Assembly: GCF_006539125.1 (NCBI RefSeq)
Contig: NZ_BJMK01000001.1
Location: 391,932 to 455,931, forward strand
DNA from: Gluconobacter sphaericus NBRC 12467
Lineage (GTDB): Bacteria; Pseudomonadota; Alphaproteobacteria; Acetobacterales; Acetobacteraceae
Length of the DNA: 64,000 nt
Direction: 5' to 3'
Part shown: piece after piece, positions 25,235 through 33,881 of the stretch
Layout: each line of letters begins with the position of its first letter
How positions within the stretch are numbered: position 1 is the first letter of the stretch
Notes under the pieces: generated by a model
What the model saw: only the letters and a program-made list of their open reading frames with translations
What the model was told of the DNA's origin: nothing
Database searches by the model: none
Translations under genes and position numbers: made by a program

Positions 25235-26005
25235 ATGGCTTTCAATACCAACTTCAGCAGGGCCGGTGTGCAGGCCGGAGCCGGCAGTCTCGATGCCGGG
25301 CTTCGTGCTTATATGTGCCGGGTCTTCAACTGGATGGCGCTTGGTCTGGTGATCACGGGAGTGGTCGCTTACGGCGTCGCACAGACATCCCTGCGCTCTC
25401 TCTTCTTCCATCTGGCAGAAATGCCGAATGGTGCCATCGTTCTGCGTCCGACCCTTCTGGGTGGGATCAGCATCTTTGCTCCTCTTGTGTTCGTGATGGT
25501 TCTGTCCTTCGGGGTCAACCGTCTGTCGCGGTCGGCCGTACAGGGGATTTTCCTGTTGTTCAGCGCGGCGATGGGTGCGAGCATGGCCAGTCTTCTGCTG
25601 AGCTATACCGGCGTTTCCGTGGCCCGTACCTTCTTCGTGACGGCTATTACGTTCGCCGGAATGTCGCTGTGGGGATACACGACCGGCGCCAATCTCGCTC
25701 GACTCGGTTCTTTCCTGTTTATGGGGCTGATTGGGATCCTTCTGGCATCCGTGGTGAACATTTTCCTCCACAGTTCGCCGCTTGCCATGCTGGTTTCCAT
25801 AATAGGTGTGGGGCTTTTCACCCTACTGGCGGCGTATGACACGCAGCGCATCAAGATCACGTATCAGCAGTACATGGCCTATGCTGGTGCAGATGATGTT
25901 GCGAAGCTGAGTGTCTATGATGCGCTGACAATGTATCTCAATTTCGTGAACCTGTTTCAGTTTCTGATCCAGTTCATGGGGGTTCGCTCAGGTAACAGCG
26001 ATTGA
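25235..26005 (+). CDS. Bax inhibitor-1 / YccA family membrane protein
   Basis: A 256-residue protein with seven predicted membrane helices of the BI-1 (UPF0005) family. RAYMCRVFNWMALGLVITGVVAYGVA at the N-terminus (about 24-49), FAGMSLWGYTT (about 147-157), and the C-terminal YDTQRIK and SVYDALTMYLNFVNLFQFLIQFMG (about 203-250) are family blocks; the paired aspartates there form the pH sensor in related proteins. Family members act as calcium-leak channels or stress modulators such as FtsH partners. I chose the ATG at 25235 after AAAAGG; an upstream in-frame ATG at 25166 is less likely. Monocistronic, with a strong terminator. Confidence 0.92.
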   Translation: MAFNTNFSRAGVQAGAGSLDAGLRAYMCRVFNWMALGLVITGVVAYGVAQTSLRSLFFHLAEMPNGAIVLRPTLLGGISIFAPLVFVMVLSFGVNRLSRSAVQGIFLLFSAAMGASMASLLLSYTGVSVARTFFVTAITFAGMSLWGYTTGANLARLGSFLFMGLIGILLASVVNIFLHSSPLAMLVSIIGVGLFTLLAAYDTQRIKITYQQYMAYAGADDVAKLSVYDALTMYLNFVNLFQFLIQFMGVRSGNSD

Positions 26006-26036
26006 GATTACTCTCTTAGCGATACTGGAGATCCAG

Positions 26037-26074
26037 AAAGGGGCGGCAGTTGATGCCGCCCCTTTCTGCTTTTT
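26037..26074 (+). terminator. Terminator after the BI-1 gene
   Basis: AAAGGGGCGGC (26037-26047) and GCCGCCCCTTT (26055-26065), perfect 11-bp stem with 7-base loop, then CTGCTTTTT. Confidence 0.93.
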
Positions 26075-26452
26075 GGACCAAAAAAGTCTTGAATTATTTC
26101 CACGAATTCTAAAGCAGTTCACATTAAAAATCTGTAATTTTATGACTTAATGAAACCCTTAATTAGATCAAATGTGGCGAAAAACAGCCATTTCACTCTG
26201 AGCCCTATGTCGGGGAAGGGCTCACGAAATCCGTGATAAGCCTTGTCTTTGAGGCGATTCAGGCGGAAAAAACCTGAGGAACCGGGACAGCCGTGTCCCA
26301 TGCTGAATGAATTTCAGGGTCGGATCTTTGATCCGGTTCCTGACGTCAGGATACGAACGAGAAAGGTAGCAGACTATGGCAGCGTTCGGCGGCACTGATG
26401 CGGACCTTATCGTGTCAAACCGTTTCCCGGCGACTACTGCAAGCCGGAACGG
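26075..26452 (+). promoter_or_regulatory. cyo operon upstream region: AT-rich promoter zone and hairpin-rich leader
   Basis: Bases 26075-26185 are AT-rich and probably hold the promoter; TTGAAT near 26090 could be a -35 but no clear pair was found. Then a chain of inverted repeats follows: TCACG/CGTGA (26222-26236), TCAGG/CCTGA (about 26259-26277), GGGACA/TGTCCC (26284-26299), CTGAA/TTCAG (about 26303-26317), CGGATC/GATCCG (26321-26335) and the palindrome TCCTGACGTCAGGA (26338-26351). AGGAACCGG (26277-26285) can instead pair with CCGGTTCCT (26333-26341), which would break several local hairpins. A mini-ORF follows. This looks like a leader that can switch folds. I do not recognise it as a known riboswitch. 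Confidence 0.5.
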
Positions 26453-26456
26453 ATGA
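26376..26456 (+). CDS. 26-codon leader ORF coupled to cyoA
   Basis: A short frame starts with ATG at 26376, eight to ten bases after a good GAAAGG ribosome site, encodes MAAFGGTDADL and on to 26 residues, and stops with TGA at 26454-26456, overlapping the cyoA ATG at 26453 as ATGA. That geometry is typical for translational coupling. The peptide has no runs of one amino acid as in classical attenuation leaders and no membrane segment. It may simply be a coupling device, or a chance frame. Confidence 0.4.
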   Translation: MAAFGGTDADLIVSNRFPATTASRNG

Positions 26457-27391
26457 TGAAAGCAGGACCGATGAAAAAACTCTGGCGATATCTCCCAGCG
26501 TTGCCGGCGCTGATGCTATCGGGTTGTACGGTTGATCTGCTTCAGCCGCGCGGCCCGGTCGCAGAAATGAACCGCGATGTCATGGTGGCGGAATTCGTCA
26601 TCATGATGCTGGTCGTGGTTCCCACCTGCGCCGCGACGCTTTATTTTGCGTGGAAGTATCGTGCTTCCAACAAAGAGGCCGAATACCTCCCGACTTGGGA
26701 TCATTCGACCGTAATTGAATATGTCATCTGGGGCGTCCCTGCCATCCTGATCGCTCTTCTGGGCGCCATCAGCTGGTGGAGTACGCATGCTTATGACCCG
26801 TACCGCCCGCTTCAGACGGCTGACAACGTCAAGCCCCTGAATGTCCAGGTGGTTTCTCTCGACTGGAAATGGCTGTTCATCTATCCGGACCTGGGGATCG
26901 CAACGATCAACCAGCTGGATGTTCCCACGAACACGCCGCTGAATTTCCAGATCACCTCTGACACCGTCATGACGTCGTTCTTCATCCCGCGTCTGGGATC
27001 GATGATCTACTCCATGCCTGGTCAACAGACCCAGCTGCATCTGCTTGCAAGTGAATCCGGGGATTATCTCGGTGAGGCTTCACAGTTCAGTGGTCGTGGT
27101 TTCTCGGATATGAAGTTCCGTACCCTCGCCATGGATCCGGCTCAGTTCAACGACTGGGTTGAGAAAGTGAAGAGCGGAAGCGAAAATCTCGACGATACCA
27201 CCTACCCGAAATATGCTGCACCGCAGGAATCTGCGCCGGTACAGTATTTCGCGCATGTCCAGCCGGATCTCTTCGACGGCATCGTTGCCAAGTATAACAA
27301 CGGCATGATGGTGGACAAGAAGACGGGCAAGGTCATGCACATGCAGTCTGCTTCCAACGCTGCACCGTCCGACACTGGCATGAAGGAATAA
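26453..27391 (+). CDS. cyoA: Cytochrome bo3 ubiquinol oxidase subunit II
   Basis: Subunit II of the haem-copper ubiquinol oxidase, 312 residues. A lipoprotein signal ends at LMLSGC (Cys about residue 25), then two membrane helices and a periplasmic cupredoxin domain. The CuA ligands of cytochrome c oxidases are absent in the region [23 protein letters not shown] (about 202-224), as expected for a quinol oxidase. The start at 26453 overlaps the leader ORF; another ATG at 26471 begins MKKLWRY and would give a more usual lipoprotein start, so the exact start is open. First gene of cyoABCD. Confidence 0.96.
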   Translation: MMKAGPMKKLWRYLPALPALMLSGCTVDLLQPRGPVAEMNRDVMVAEFVIMMLVVVPTCAATLYFAWKYRASNKEAEYLPTWDHSTVIEYVIWGVPAILIALLGAISWWSTHAYDPYRPLQTADNVKPLNVQVVSLDWKWLFIYPDLGIATINQLDVPTNTPLNFQITSDTVMTSFFIPRLGSMIYSMPGQQTQLHLLASESGDYLGEASQFSGRGFSDMKFRTLAMDPAQFNDWVEKVKSGSENLDDTTYPKYAAPQESAPVQYFAHVQPDLFDGIVAKYNNGMMVDKKTGKVMHMQSASNAAPSDTGMKE

Positions 27392-27398
27392 CCGACAG

Positions 27399-29387
27399 AT
27401 GCTCGGAAAACTCTCCTTATCAGCCATACCGTTGGATGTGCCGATTCTTGTCGGTACATTCATTGGTGTTGCTGTTATCGGTCTCGCCGTACTGGGTGCC
27501 GTCACCTATTATGGCAAATGGGGCTATCTCTGGCGTGAATGGCTGACGACAGTCGACCACAAGCGTCTTGCCGTAATGTACGTCATTCTGGCGATCGTCA
27601 TGCTGTTCCGCGGTTTCGCGGACGCTATCATGATGCGTACCCAGCTTGCTCTGGCTTACAAGGGTAACCCGGGTTACCTTCCGCCGCACCACTACGATCA
27701 GATCTTCTCCGCTCATGGCACCATCATGATCTTCTTCATGGCGATGGCGTTCATGACGGGCCTGATGAACCTGGTGGTTCCCCTTCAGATCGGTGCGCGC
27801 GACGTTGCGTTCCCGTTCCTGAACTCGCTCAGCTTCTATATGACGCTGGTCGGAGCCCTGCTGATCAACATCTCGCTGTTTATCGGTGAGTTCGCTCAGT
27901 GCGGCTGGCTGGTTTACCCGCCTCTGTCCGAGATGCAGTTCAGCCCGGGTGTCGGCGTTGACTACTATATCTGGGCCGTTCAGATCTCCGGTGTCGGTAC
28001 GCTGCTGACGGGCGTGAACTTCTTCACGACCATCGTCAAGATGCGTGCGCCTGGCATGGGCTGGATGCAGATGCCGGTCTTCACCTGGACTGCGTTCTGC
28101 ACGACCGTTCTGATCATGGTGTCCTTCCCGGTTCTGACAGTGACGCTGGCTCTGCTCAGCCTTGACCGTTACCTCGGCATGCACTTCTTCACGAACGATG
28201 CCGGCGGCAACGTCATGCTTTACCTCAGCATGATCTGGACCTGGGGCCATCCGGAAGTTTACATCCTTGTCATTCCGGCATTCGGTGTTTTCTCCGAGGT
28301 CACTGCAACGTTCTCCCAAAAGCCGCTCTTCGGCTACAAGACGATGGTGTACGCCACGTGCTCCATCATGGTGCTCTCCTTTGTCGTGTGGGTGCATCAC
28401 TTCTTCACCATGGGTGCTGGTGCTAACGTCAATACCTTCTTCGGTATCATGACGATGATCATCGCCGTCCCGACGGGTGTGAAGATCTACAACTGGCTGT
28501 TCACGATGTATAAGGGTCGCGTGGAATTCACGGCTCCGATGTACTGGACGATCGGTTTCATGATCACCTTCTCCATCGGTGGTATGACTGGTGTCATGAT
28601 GGCCATGCCAGCCGCTGACTGGATCCTGCATAACTCCCTGTTCCTGATTGCCCACTTCCACAACGTCATCATTGGCGGTGTGTACTTCGGCTACATTGCA
28701 GGCATGGGTTTCTGGTTCCCGAAGGCTTTCGGCTTCAAACTGAACGAAGCCTGGGGCAAGCGCGCGTTCTGGTGCTGGTTCATCGGCTTCTATCTGGCCT
28801 TCGTTCCGCTCTATATCCTCGGCCTCGAGGGCATGACGCGTCGTATGAACCACTACGACAATCCTGACTGGTATCCGTGGATGCTGGTTGCTGAAGCCGG
28901 TGCGATCGTTATCGCTTGCGGTATCGCCTGCCAGCTGACGCAGCTCTATGTGTCCATCCGCGACCGTAACCTGCCTGAGAATCTTGATCTGACGGGTGAT
29001 CCGTGGAACGGCCGTACGCTGGAGTGGGCTATTTCTTCTCCGCCGCCGGCTTATAACTTCGCGGTCATTCCCGACATTCACGGTCTCGACACGTTCCACA
29101 CCGAGAAGCAGCTGGGTCTGAAGGCTCACGGCAAGCCGCTGGCGCCGATCCACATGCCGAAGAACACCTCCGCTGGTGTCTTTATCGGTCTGTTCGCGTT
29201 CCTGTTCGGCTTCGCTTCGATCTGGTACATCTGGTGGCTTGCCGCCATTTCCCTGATCGGTATCGTTGCAACCATGATCCTGCGCAGCGCCAATCGTGAC
29301 GTCGACTATTACGTTCCGGTAAGCGAAATCGAGCACAACGAGGAAGTTTATTCTCGTCGTATCGCTGCGGCTCAGGCAGCAGAGTAA
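27399..29387 (+). CDS. cyoB: Cytochrome bo3 ubiquinol oxidase subunit I
   Basis: Catalytic subunit I, 662 residues, with about 15 membrane helices. It reduces O2 to water at a haem-copper site and pumps protons. The CuB and haem ligands are visible: AHGTIMIFF (about residue 105), [21 protein letters not shown] (about 280-300, shown in parts: H-P-E-V-Y) and [10 protein letters not shown] (about 331-340), plus [10 protein letters not shown] (about 418-427). Codon use is strongly biased, which suggests high expression. It is seven bases after cyoA. In acetic acid bacteria the bo3 oxidase is the main terminal oxidase taking electrons from ubiquinol made by the periplasmic dehydrogenases. Confidence 0.99.
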   Translation: MLGKLSLSAIPLDVPILVGTFIGVAVIGLAVLGAVTYYGKWGYLWREWLTTVDHKRLAVMYVILAIVMLFRGFADAIMMRTQLALAYKGNPGYLPPHHYDQIFSAHGTIMIFFMAMAFMTGLMNLVVPLQIGARDVAFPFLNSLSFYMTLVGALLINISLFIGEFAQCGWLVYPPLSEMQFSPGVGVDYYIWAVQISGVGTLLTGVNFFTTIVKMRAPGMGWMQMPVFTWTAFCTTVLIMVSFPVLTVTLALLSLDRYLGMHFFTNDAGGNVMLYLSMIWTWGHPEVYILVIPAFGVFSEVTATFSQKPLFGYKTMVYATCSIMVLSFVVWVHHFFTMGAGANVNTFFGIMTMIIAVPTGVKIYNWLFTMYKGRVEFTAPMYWTIGFMITFSIGGMTGVMMAMPAADWILHNSLFLIAHFHNVIIGGVYFGYIAGMGFWFPKAFGFKLNEAWGKRAFWCWFIGFYLAFVPLYILGLEGMTRRMNHYDNPDWYPWMLVAEAGAIVIACGIACQLTQLYVSIRDRNLPENLDLTGDPWNGRTLEWAISSPPPAYNFAVIPDIHGLDTFHTEKQLGLKAHGKPLAPIHMPKNTSAGVFIGLFAFLFGFASIWYIWWLAAISLIGIVATMILRSANRDVDYYVPVSEIEHNEEVYSRRIAAAQAAE

Positions 29388-29404
29388 GAGGGGGCATAAG
29401 ACTT

Positions 29405-30022
29405 ATGGCTCACGAAGCAACAATGTCGCCTCTGGCACACGCTGACGATCATCACGGGGAACACCACGAGACCCCCAACGTGTTCGGCTTCTGGCTCTAC
29501 CTGATGACGGACTGCATCCTGTTCGGGTCGATCTTCGCTGCCTTTGCGGTTCTCCGGAATCAGTTTGCCGGTGGTCCGTCGGGTAAGGAGCTCTTCGATC
29601 TGACGAATGTGGGGATCGAGACGGCTATTCTGCTGTTCTCGTCCATCACGTACGGCTTCGCCTCGCTGAATGCGATGGCGAAGAACAAGACGATGGTTCT
29701 TCTGTGGCTGGCCGTCACTTTCGTTCTGGGCGCATCCTTCGTCGGTCTGGAGCTGAACGAGTTCAGCTCCATGATCGCAGAAGGCAACGGTCCTGACCGT
29801 TCGGCATTCCTCTCCGCGTTCTTCACGCTGGTTGGAACGCATGGTCTGCACGTCACCTGCGGTCTGATCTGGATGCTCGTCCTGATGGTGCAGATGATGG
29901 GTCCGCAGGATCTGTCCGAGCGTATGATGAACAAGCTGACCTGCCTCAGCCTGTTCTGGCACTTCCTTGACATCGTCTGGATCTGTGTCTTCTCGTTCGT
30001 CTATCTCGCAGGAGTGATGTAA
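29405..30022 (+). CDS. cyoC: Cytochrome bo3 ubiquinol oxidase subunit III
   Basis: Subunit III, 205 residues, with five membrane helices as usual for CyoC. The N-terminus is His-rich (HADDHHGEHHETPNVFGFWLYLMTDC), followed by family blocks LFGSIFAAFAVL, ETAILLFSS (about 71-79), GTHGLHVTCGLIW (about 143-155) and FWHFLDIVWICVFSFVYL at the end. It supports assembly and stability of the oxidase. GAGGGG precedes the start region, and its TAA overlaps the cyoD ATG by one base (TAATG), so the two are coupled. Confidence 0.98.
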   Translation: MAHEATMSPLAHADDHHGEHHETPNVFGFWLYLMTDCILFGSIFAAFAVLRNQFAGGPSGKELFDLTNVGIETAILLFSSITYGFASLNAMAKNKTMVLLWLAVTFVLGASFVGLELNEFSSMIAEGNGPDRSAFLSAFFTLVGTHGLHVTCGLIWMLVLMVQMMGPQDLSERMMNKLTCLSLFWHFLDIVWICVFSFVYLAGVM

Positions 30023-30351
30023 TGGCTCAGGCACATACAGCCCACGATGGTAGCCACGGCTCCTATTCGGCTTATCTGATCGGCTTCGTTCTGGCCGTGA
30101 TCCTGACGGTGGCATCTTTTGCCGCCGTCATGACCCACGCCCTGTCTCCGGGAATGGCGCTGGCCGCACTGACGGTTCTTGCCGTTGTGCAGATCGTCGT
30201 TCACCTGGTGTTCTTCCTTCACATGAACACCAGCAGCGAGCAGAGCTGGAACCTGATGTGCTTCATCTTTGCTGCGGCATCGGTGATTGTCATTATTGGT
30301 GGTACGATCTTCATCATGCATGACACTGCGATCAACATGATGTCCCGCTAA
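30022..30351 (+). CDS. cyoD: Cytochrome bo3 ubiquinol oxidase subunit IV
   Basis: Subunit IV, 109 residues, three membrane helices: YLIGFVLAVILTVASFAAVM, MALAALTVLAVVQIVVHLVFFLHM and CFIFAAASVIVIIGGTIFIM (each given in part; about 14-33, 46-69 and 78-97). The HLVFFLHMNTSSEQSWN segment is diagnostic. No cyoE (haem O synthase) gene follows here, unlike enterobacterial cyoABCDE; it must be elsewhere in the genome. The operon ends at a terminator 25 bases on. Confidence 0.97.
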   Translation: MAQAHTAHDGSHGSYSAYLIGFVLAVILTVASFAAVMTHALSPGMALAALTVLAVVQIVVHLVFFLHMNTSSEQSWNLMCFIFAAASVIVIIGGTIFIMHDTAINMMSR

Positions 30352-30376
30352 GGTTTCTTTCGAAATCTGAGGGAAG

Positions 30377-30409
30377 GGCTGGCAGGAGAAATCCTGTCAG
30401 CCTTTTTTT
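30377..30409 (+). terminator. cyo operon terminator
   Basis: GGCTGGCAGGA (30377-30387) pairs with TCCTGTCAGCC (30392-30402, one G-T pair), loop GAAA, then seven Ts. Confidence 0.92.
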
Positions 30410-30466
30410 ATGCTTGGTTTCCTTTGTGCTTTAGCCCGCTAAAGGAGCTGAGCTGTCGATCTGGCA

Positions 30467-30497
30467 TAAAAAAACCCGGTCTCCAGAGAGACCGGGT
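30467..30497 (-). terminator. Ferredoxin gene terminator
   Basis: On the minus strand ACCCGGTCTC and GAGACCGGGT (30474-30483 and 30488-30497) form a perfect 10-bp stem with a four-base loop, followed by seven Ts. Confidence 0.92.
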
Positions 30498-30524
30498 GAA
30501 AGATGCAGCCCAAGAAAAGCGGGA

Positions 30525-30857
30525 TCAGTCCTTGTGGGGCGCCTCGGACAGCATGGCGGCCTTGCCGGGCTTGTCTTTCCATTCTTCGGCGTTCGGCATG
30601 GCGTCGATCTTGCGGGTCATGTTCGGCCACTGAGTTGAATATTTCGCGTTGATCTCGATCCACGGAGCGGCACGGTTGTCGCTGTCCGGGAAGATGGCCT
30701 CTGCCGGGCATTCCGGCTCACACACGCCGCAGTCGATGCATTCGTCAGGATTGATGACGAGGAAATTCTCACCGGCGTAGAAGCAGTCTACGGGGCAGAC
30801 CTCCACGCAATCCGTGAACTTGCAACTAATGCAGTTTTCGGTGACCACATAGGTCAT
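30525..30857 (-). CDS. fdxA: Seven-iron ferredoxin FdxA
   Basis: A 110-residue electron carrier. Cysteine spacing matches the 3Fe-4S plus 4Fe-4S ferredoxins of the Azotobacter FdI type: Cys 9, 17 and 50 for the 3Fe cluster and Cys 21, 40, 43 and 46 for the 4Fe cluster. Blocks [21 protein letters not shown] and [21 protein letters not shown] are clear (shown in part; about 7-26 and 35-55). The C-terminal half (W-I-E-I-N... to residue 110) is the usual tail. It lies alone, convergent with cyoABCD, with its own terminator. Confidence 0.96.
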   Translation of the reverse strand: MTYVVTENCISCKFTDCVEVCPVDCFYAGENFLVINPDECIDCGVCEPECPAEAIFPDSDNRAAPWIEINAKYSTQWPNMTRKIDAMPNAEEWKDKPGKAAMLSEAPHKD

Positions 30858-30949
30858 TGACGTCTCCGATCGTCTTGCTGGTCCGGCATCCGGCCGGTTT
30901 CATCCGAGCGGGATGATATGCGAAGGTTTGGCCTCAGACGCAAGCATCG

Positions 30950-31228
30950 TCAGCCGTCTTCTGTGATGGCTTCATAAAGAAGTGCGGCTTCTTTTGCCGG
31001 ACCGCGGCGTTCACCAAGATCCAAGACGCGCCACACGCGCACTTCTCCGCCAGAAACGGCCGGAAAAGTCAATATGTCGCCAATGTGAAGTTTGGCATGG
31101 GGCTTGCTGGTGGGCTGCCGGTTAATGCGGATGCGCCCCTTGCTGATTATGGCTGCGCAGAGCGGGCGAGTTTTGGCGACGCGGGCGTAATACAGCCACT
31201 GGTCCAGCCGCTGGTAGTCTTCGCTCAT
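30950..31228 (-). CDS. S4-domain RNA-binding protein, Hsp15 family
   Basis: A 92-residue protein with an S4 RNA-binding domain at residues about 6-65: QRLDQWLYYARVAKTRPLCA, then GRIRINRQPTSKPHAKLHIGD. This fits the Hsp15/HslR family, which binds 50S subunits carrying stalled nascent chains in Escherichia coli. Its start overlaps the stop of the SUV3-like helicase gene by four bases, so the two RNA proteins are made together. Confidence 0.88.
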   Translation of the reverse strand: MSEDYQRLDQWLYYARVAKTRPLCAAIISKGRIRINRQPTSKPHAKLHIGDILTFPAVSGGEVRVWRVLDLGERRGPAKEAALLYEAITEDG

Positions 31229-33783
31229 GGACGGATTTTTTCCCTCAGGGCTGCGAGTGCCGCGAAGGGGCTGTCGGTTCGTGGCGGAGACGGGCGTTTG
31301 ATAGGGGGCTGGTGCGCGGCGGATCTGCGTCTGCGGGCGGCCCGGGTTTTGCGGTCATTCAGGATCATAAGTGGGCGGGGTGGACCTGCATGGGTGGCGG
31401 ACTGTGTCTCGGGCGGCTGGTGCGCGATGCCGAGGCCCTTGAGAATGGCAGGGAGCATCTCGGCTTTTACGCCCAGTCTGGAGGCCAGATTTGTCGGGGC
31501 GGCGTGATCGCGACGGAGTGCGAGGTGATGCATGTCCGCGATACAGCGTTCTGCGATGTCGAGGCGCAGGCCGGTGTCGGCCGCCCGGATCCAGCCGAAC
31601 TGCCCGTGAATGTCGCTCCAGGGGAGGGAGACGCGTCCGGGTGCGGTGGGACGGAGCGGGGTTTTGCTGTGCAGGGCGTGCAGGAGGCCCAGAAGCGCGA
31701 GCGGACGGTTTCGGAAGAGGGACGGGCAGTAGATCGAGAAACGTCCGACCTCGACGCCGCCTTTGCGCAACCGGTTTCTGAGCGCGGGGGGGAGTGCGTG
31801 GTCTTCGGGCAGCGTTTCGGTGATGCCGCCGTCTTCCATCAGACGGTGCAAAATGGCGCGGAGCTGGGTTTCGCGCTCGGCGAGTGTCTGACTGCGGTAT
31901 AGGGGCTTGAGGTCTGTCTGGATCAGATGGGCCACGAAGCTCAGCAGGCGGGTTTCGACATGGTTTTTTTGGACCGTGTCGGTGAACTCGGCTGGGAAAA
32001 GCTGGATGGTGGGGCGCAGGAGGGACGGCCCTGCGGTGAGGCGGCCGAGGGGTATGTCTTCCCAGAAGAGTTCGCCGTTCGTGCTGTCCAGCCTTAGGGA
32101 TGTGTCGGGTGCGTCCTGAAGCATGCGGATGCGGCGCGGGATTTCGTGGATGAGGGCTTTGCGACCAGCGCGCAGAATCATCTGGCGTTCGGGGCCGGAG
32201 GCGACATCTGTTTCCAGTGTGAAGCCACGGATGCGGCCGATGCTGTGTCCTTCGACGAGGACTTCTCCGTCCGGTTTGACTGCGGAAAGCAGGGTGCGGT
32301 CGCCGTCATTGTCGAGACGGCGCAGGAGTGTTGTGGCGCGGCGGTCTACAAAACGTGCTGTGAGACGTTCGTGCAGGGCGTCGGAGAGTTGGTCTTCGAC
32401 CTCGCGGGCGCGTTCCTGCCAAATCGCGGAATGGCGGCTCCATTCGGTGCGGGCCGCGACATAGGAACAGACGCGCACGCCGGTGAGGCGGTGCATGAGG
32501 GTATCGATATCGCCTTCGGTCTTGGCCAGGCCCCGGATATGGCCTTCCATCCAGTTGGCGGGAACGGAGCCTTCCTTGAGCAGATGCATATAAAGACGCG
32601 CGCAGAGACGGGTGTGGCTGTCGTCGCCGAGTTTGCGGAAATCGGGGATCTGGCAGACGTCCCAGAGCAGCATGGTAGCGCGTTTGCCCCGGGCGCTCTC
32701 GCGGATGTCCGGATCGAGCATCAGGGATTCGAGTGTCGTGACGTCCGAGGCCACGCGGCCTGCAGTCAGGCCACGCAGCGGGGGCGGCTGGGTCAGGCTT
32801 TTGAGCAGGTTGGCGGGATTGCTGAAGTCGAGTTCGTGGTTGCGCCAATAGAGGCGTTGGATCGGGTCGAAGCGGTGCTGTTCGACGGCTTCGACGAGGG
32901 CGCTGGACATGGGCGGGCAGTCGGCCGTGGTGCCGAAGGTACCGTCTTTCATGCCGCGTCCAGCACGTCCGGCGATCTGGGCGATTTCCTGCGGGAACAG
33001 GGGGCGCGGGACCGTGCCGTCGAATTTGCTGAGCTGGGCCAGGGCGACGTGATCGACGTCCATGTTCAGACCCATGCCGATGGCGTCGGTTGCGACGAGA
33101 TAATCGACTTCGCGGTTCTGATAGAGTTCGACCTGGGCGTTGCGGGTACGGGGGCTGAGCTGTCCCATGATGACGGCACAGCCGCCACGGCGTCTGCGGA
33201 TGACTTCGGCCAGTGCGTACACCTCGCTCATGGAGAAGGCGACGATGGCGGAGCGTGGTGGCAGGCGGGAGAGCTTCGTGTGTCCCGTGCTGGCGAGGCT
33301 GGAGAGGCGGGTGCGGATGTCGATCTCGATGCCCGGGACGAGTTTCTGGAGCAGTGGGCGGATGGTTTCGGCACCGAGGAAGAGTGTCTCGACCGTGCCG
33401 CGCGCGTGAAGCAGGCGGTCCGTGAAGATGTGGCCCCGGTCCGGGTCCGAGGCGAGTTGGATTTCGTCGATGGCGATGAACTCGGCCTTGCGGTCCAGTG
33501 GCATGGCTTCGACGGTGCAGGAAAACCAGCGTGCTCCGGGGGGTACGATTTTCTCTTCGCCTGTGATGAGTGCGACGCTGCGTTCGCCTTTGAGCTTCAC
33601 CAGGCGCTCGTAGTTTTCCCGGGCCAGCAGGCGCAGGGGGAAGCCGATGATGCCGGAGGCGTGGGCCATCATGCGCGTTAAGGCATAATGGGTCTTGCCG
33701 GTATTGGTGGGGCCAAGGGCAGCACGGATGCTGGCTGGCATGGTATGATGACCGGACGAGGTTCCGTGGAATGCACCCTTCAT
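31225..33783 (-). CDS. SUV3-like superfamily 2 RNA helicase
   Basis: A protein of about 852 residues related to mitochondrial SUV3 helicases, which unwind RNA or DNA-RNA duplexes. Walker A is LGPTNTGKTHYAL (about 22-34), the DEAH-like box is AIDEIQLASDPDRG (about 104-117), and motifs V and VI are VATDAIGMGLNMDVDHVAL and IAQIAGRAGRG (about 225-272). The tail is basic (KTRAARRRRSA). Starts are possible at 33822, 33783 and 33741; 33741 (MPASIRAALGPTNTGKT) gives the conserved core start. It is coupled to the Hsp15 gene. It probably takes part in RNA turnover or ribosome quality control. Confidence 0.87.
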   Translation of the reverse strand: MKGAFHGTSSGHHTMPASIRAALGPTNTGKTHYALTRMMAHASGIIGFPLRLLARENYERLVKLKGERSVALITGEEKIVPPGARWFSCTVEAMPLDRKAEFIAIDEIQLASDPDRGHIFTDRLLHARGTVETLFLGAETIRPLLQKLVPGIEIDIRTRLSSLASTGHTKLSRLPPRSAIVAFSMSEVYALAEVIRRRRGGCAVIMGQLSPRTRNAQVELYQNREVDYLVATDAIGMGLNMDVDHVALAQLSKFDGTVPRPLFPQEIAQIAGRAGRGMKDGTFGTTADCPPMSSALVEAVEQHRFDPIQRLYWRNHELDFSNPANLLKSLTQPPPLRGLTAGRVASDVTTLESLMLDPDIRESARGKRATMLLWDVCQIPDFRKLGDDSHTRLCARLYMHLLKEGSVPANWMEGHIRGLAKTEGDIDTLMHRLTGVRVCSYVAARTEWSRHSAIWQERAREVEDQLSDALHERLTARFVDRRATTLLRRLDNDGDRTLLSAVKPDGEVLVEGHSIGRIRGFTLETDVASGPERQMILRAGRKALIHEIPRRIRMLQDAPDTSLRLDSTNGELFWEDIPLGRLTAGPSLLRPTIQLFPAEFTDTVQKNHVETRLLSFVAHLIQTDLKPLYRSQTLAERETQLRAILHRLMEDGGITETLPEDHALPPALRNRLRKGGVEVGRFSIYCPSLFRNRPLALLGLLHALHSKTPLRPTAPGRVSLPWSDIHGQFGWIRAADTGLRLDIAERCIADMHHLALRRDHAAPTNLASRLGVKAEMLPAILKGLGIAHQPPETQSATHAGPPRPLMILNDRKTRAARRRRSAAHQPPIKRPSPPRTDSPFAALAALREKIRP

Positions 33784-33881
33784 GTCTGAATGGTCGGGTG
33801 CCTGCGGGGCAAAAGCAAGCATCTGGAGCGTTCCCCGATGATCTTTATCGGGCGGGACCTGTATTTGAGGAAGAAAGTCTT

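Noticed and set aside
26150..26190. FNR/anaerobox-like site upstream of cyo (half site ATCAA)
   Set aside because: Only one half site fits the TTGAT-N4-ATCAA pattern; the other half does not.
27420..29336. Minus-strand open frame of 638 codons opposite cyoB
   Set aside because: Composition is a His/Asp/Arg-rich mirror of cyoB codons; not protein-like.
32146..33681. Plus-strand open frame of 511 codons opposite the SUV3-like helicase
   Set aside because: Shadow frame of a real helicase with all motifs in the right order on the other strand.
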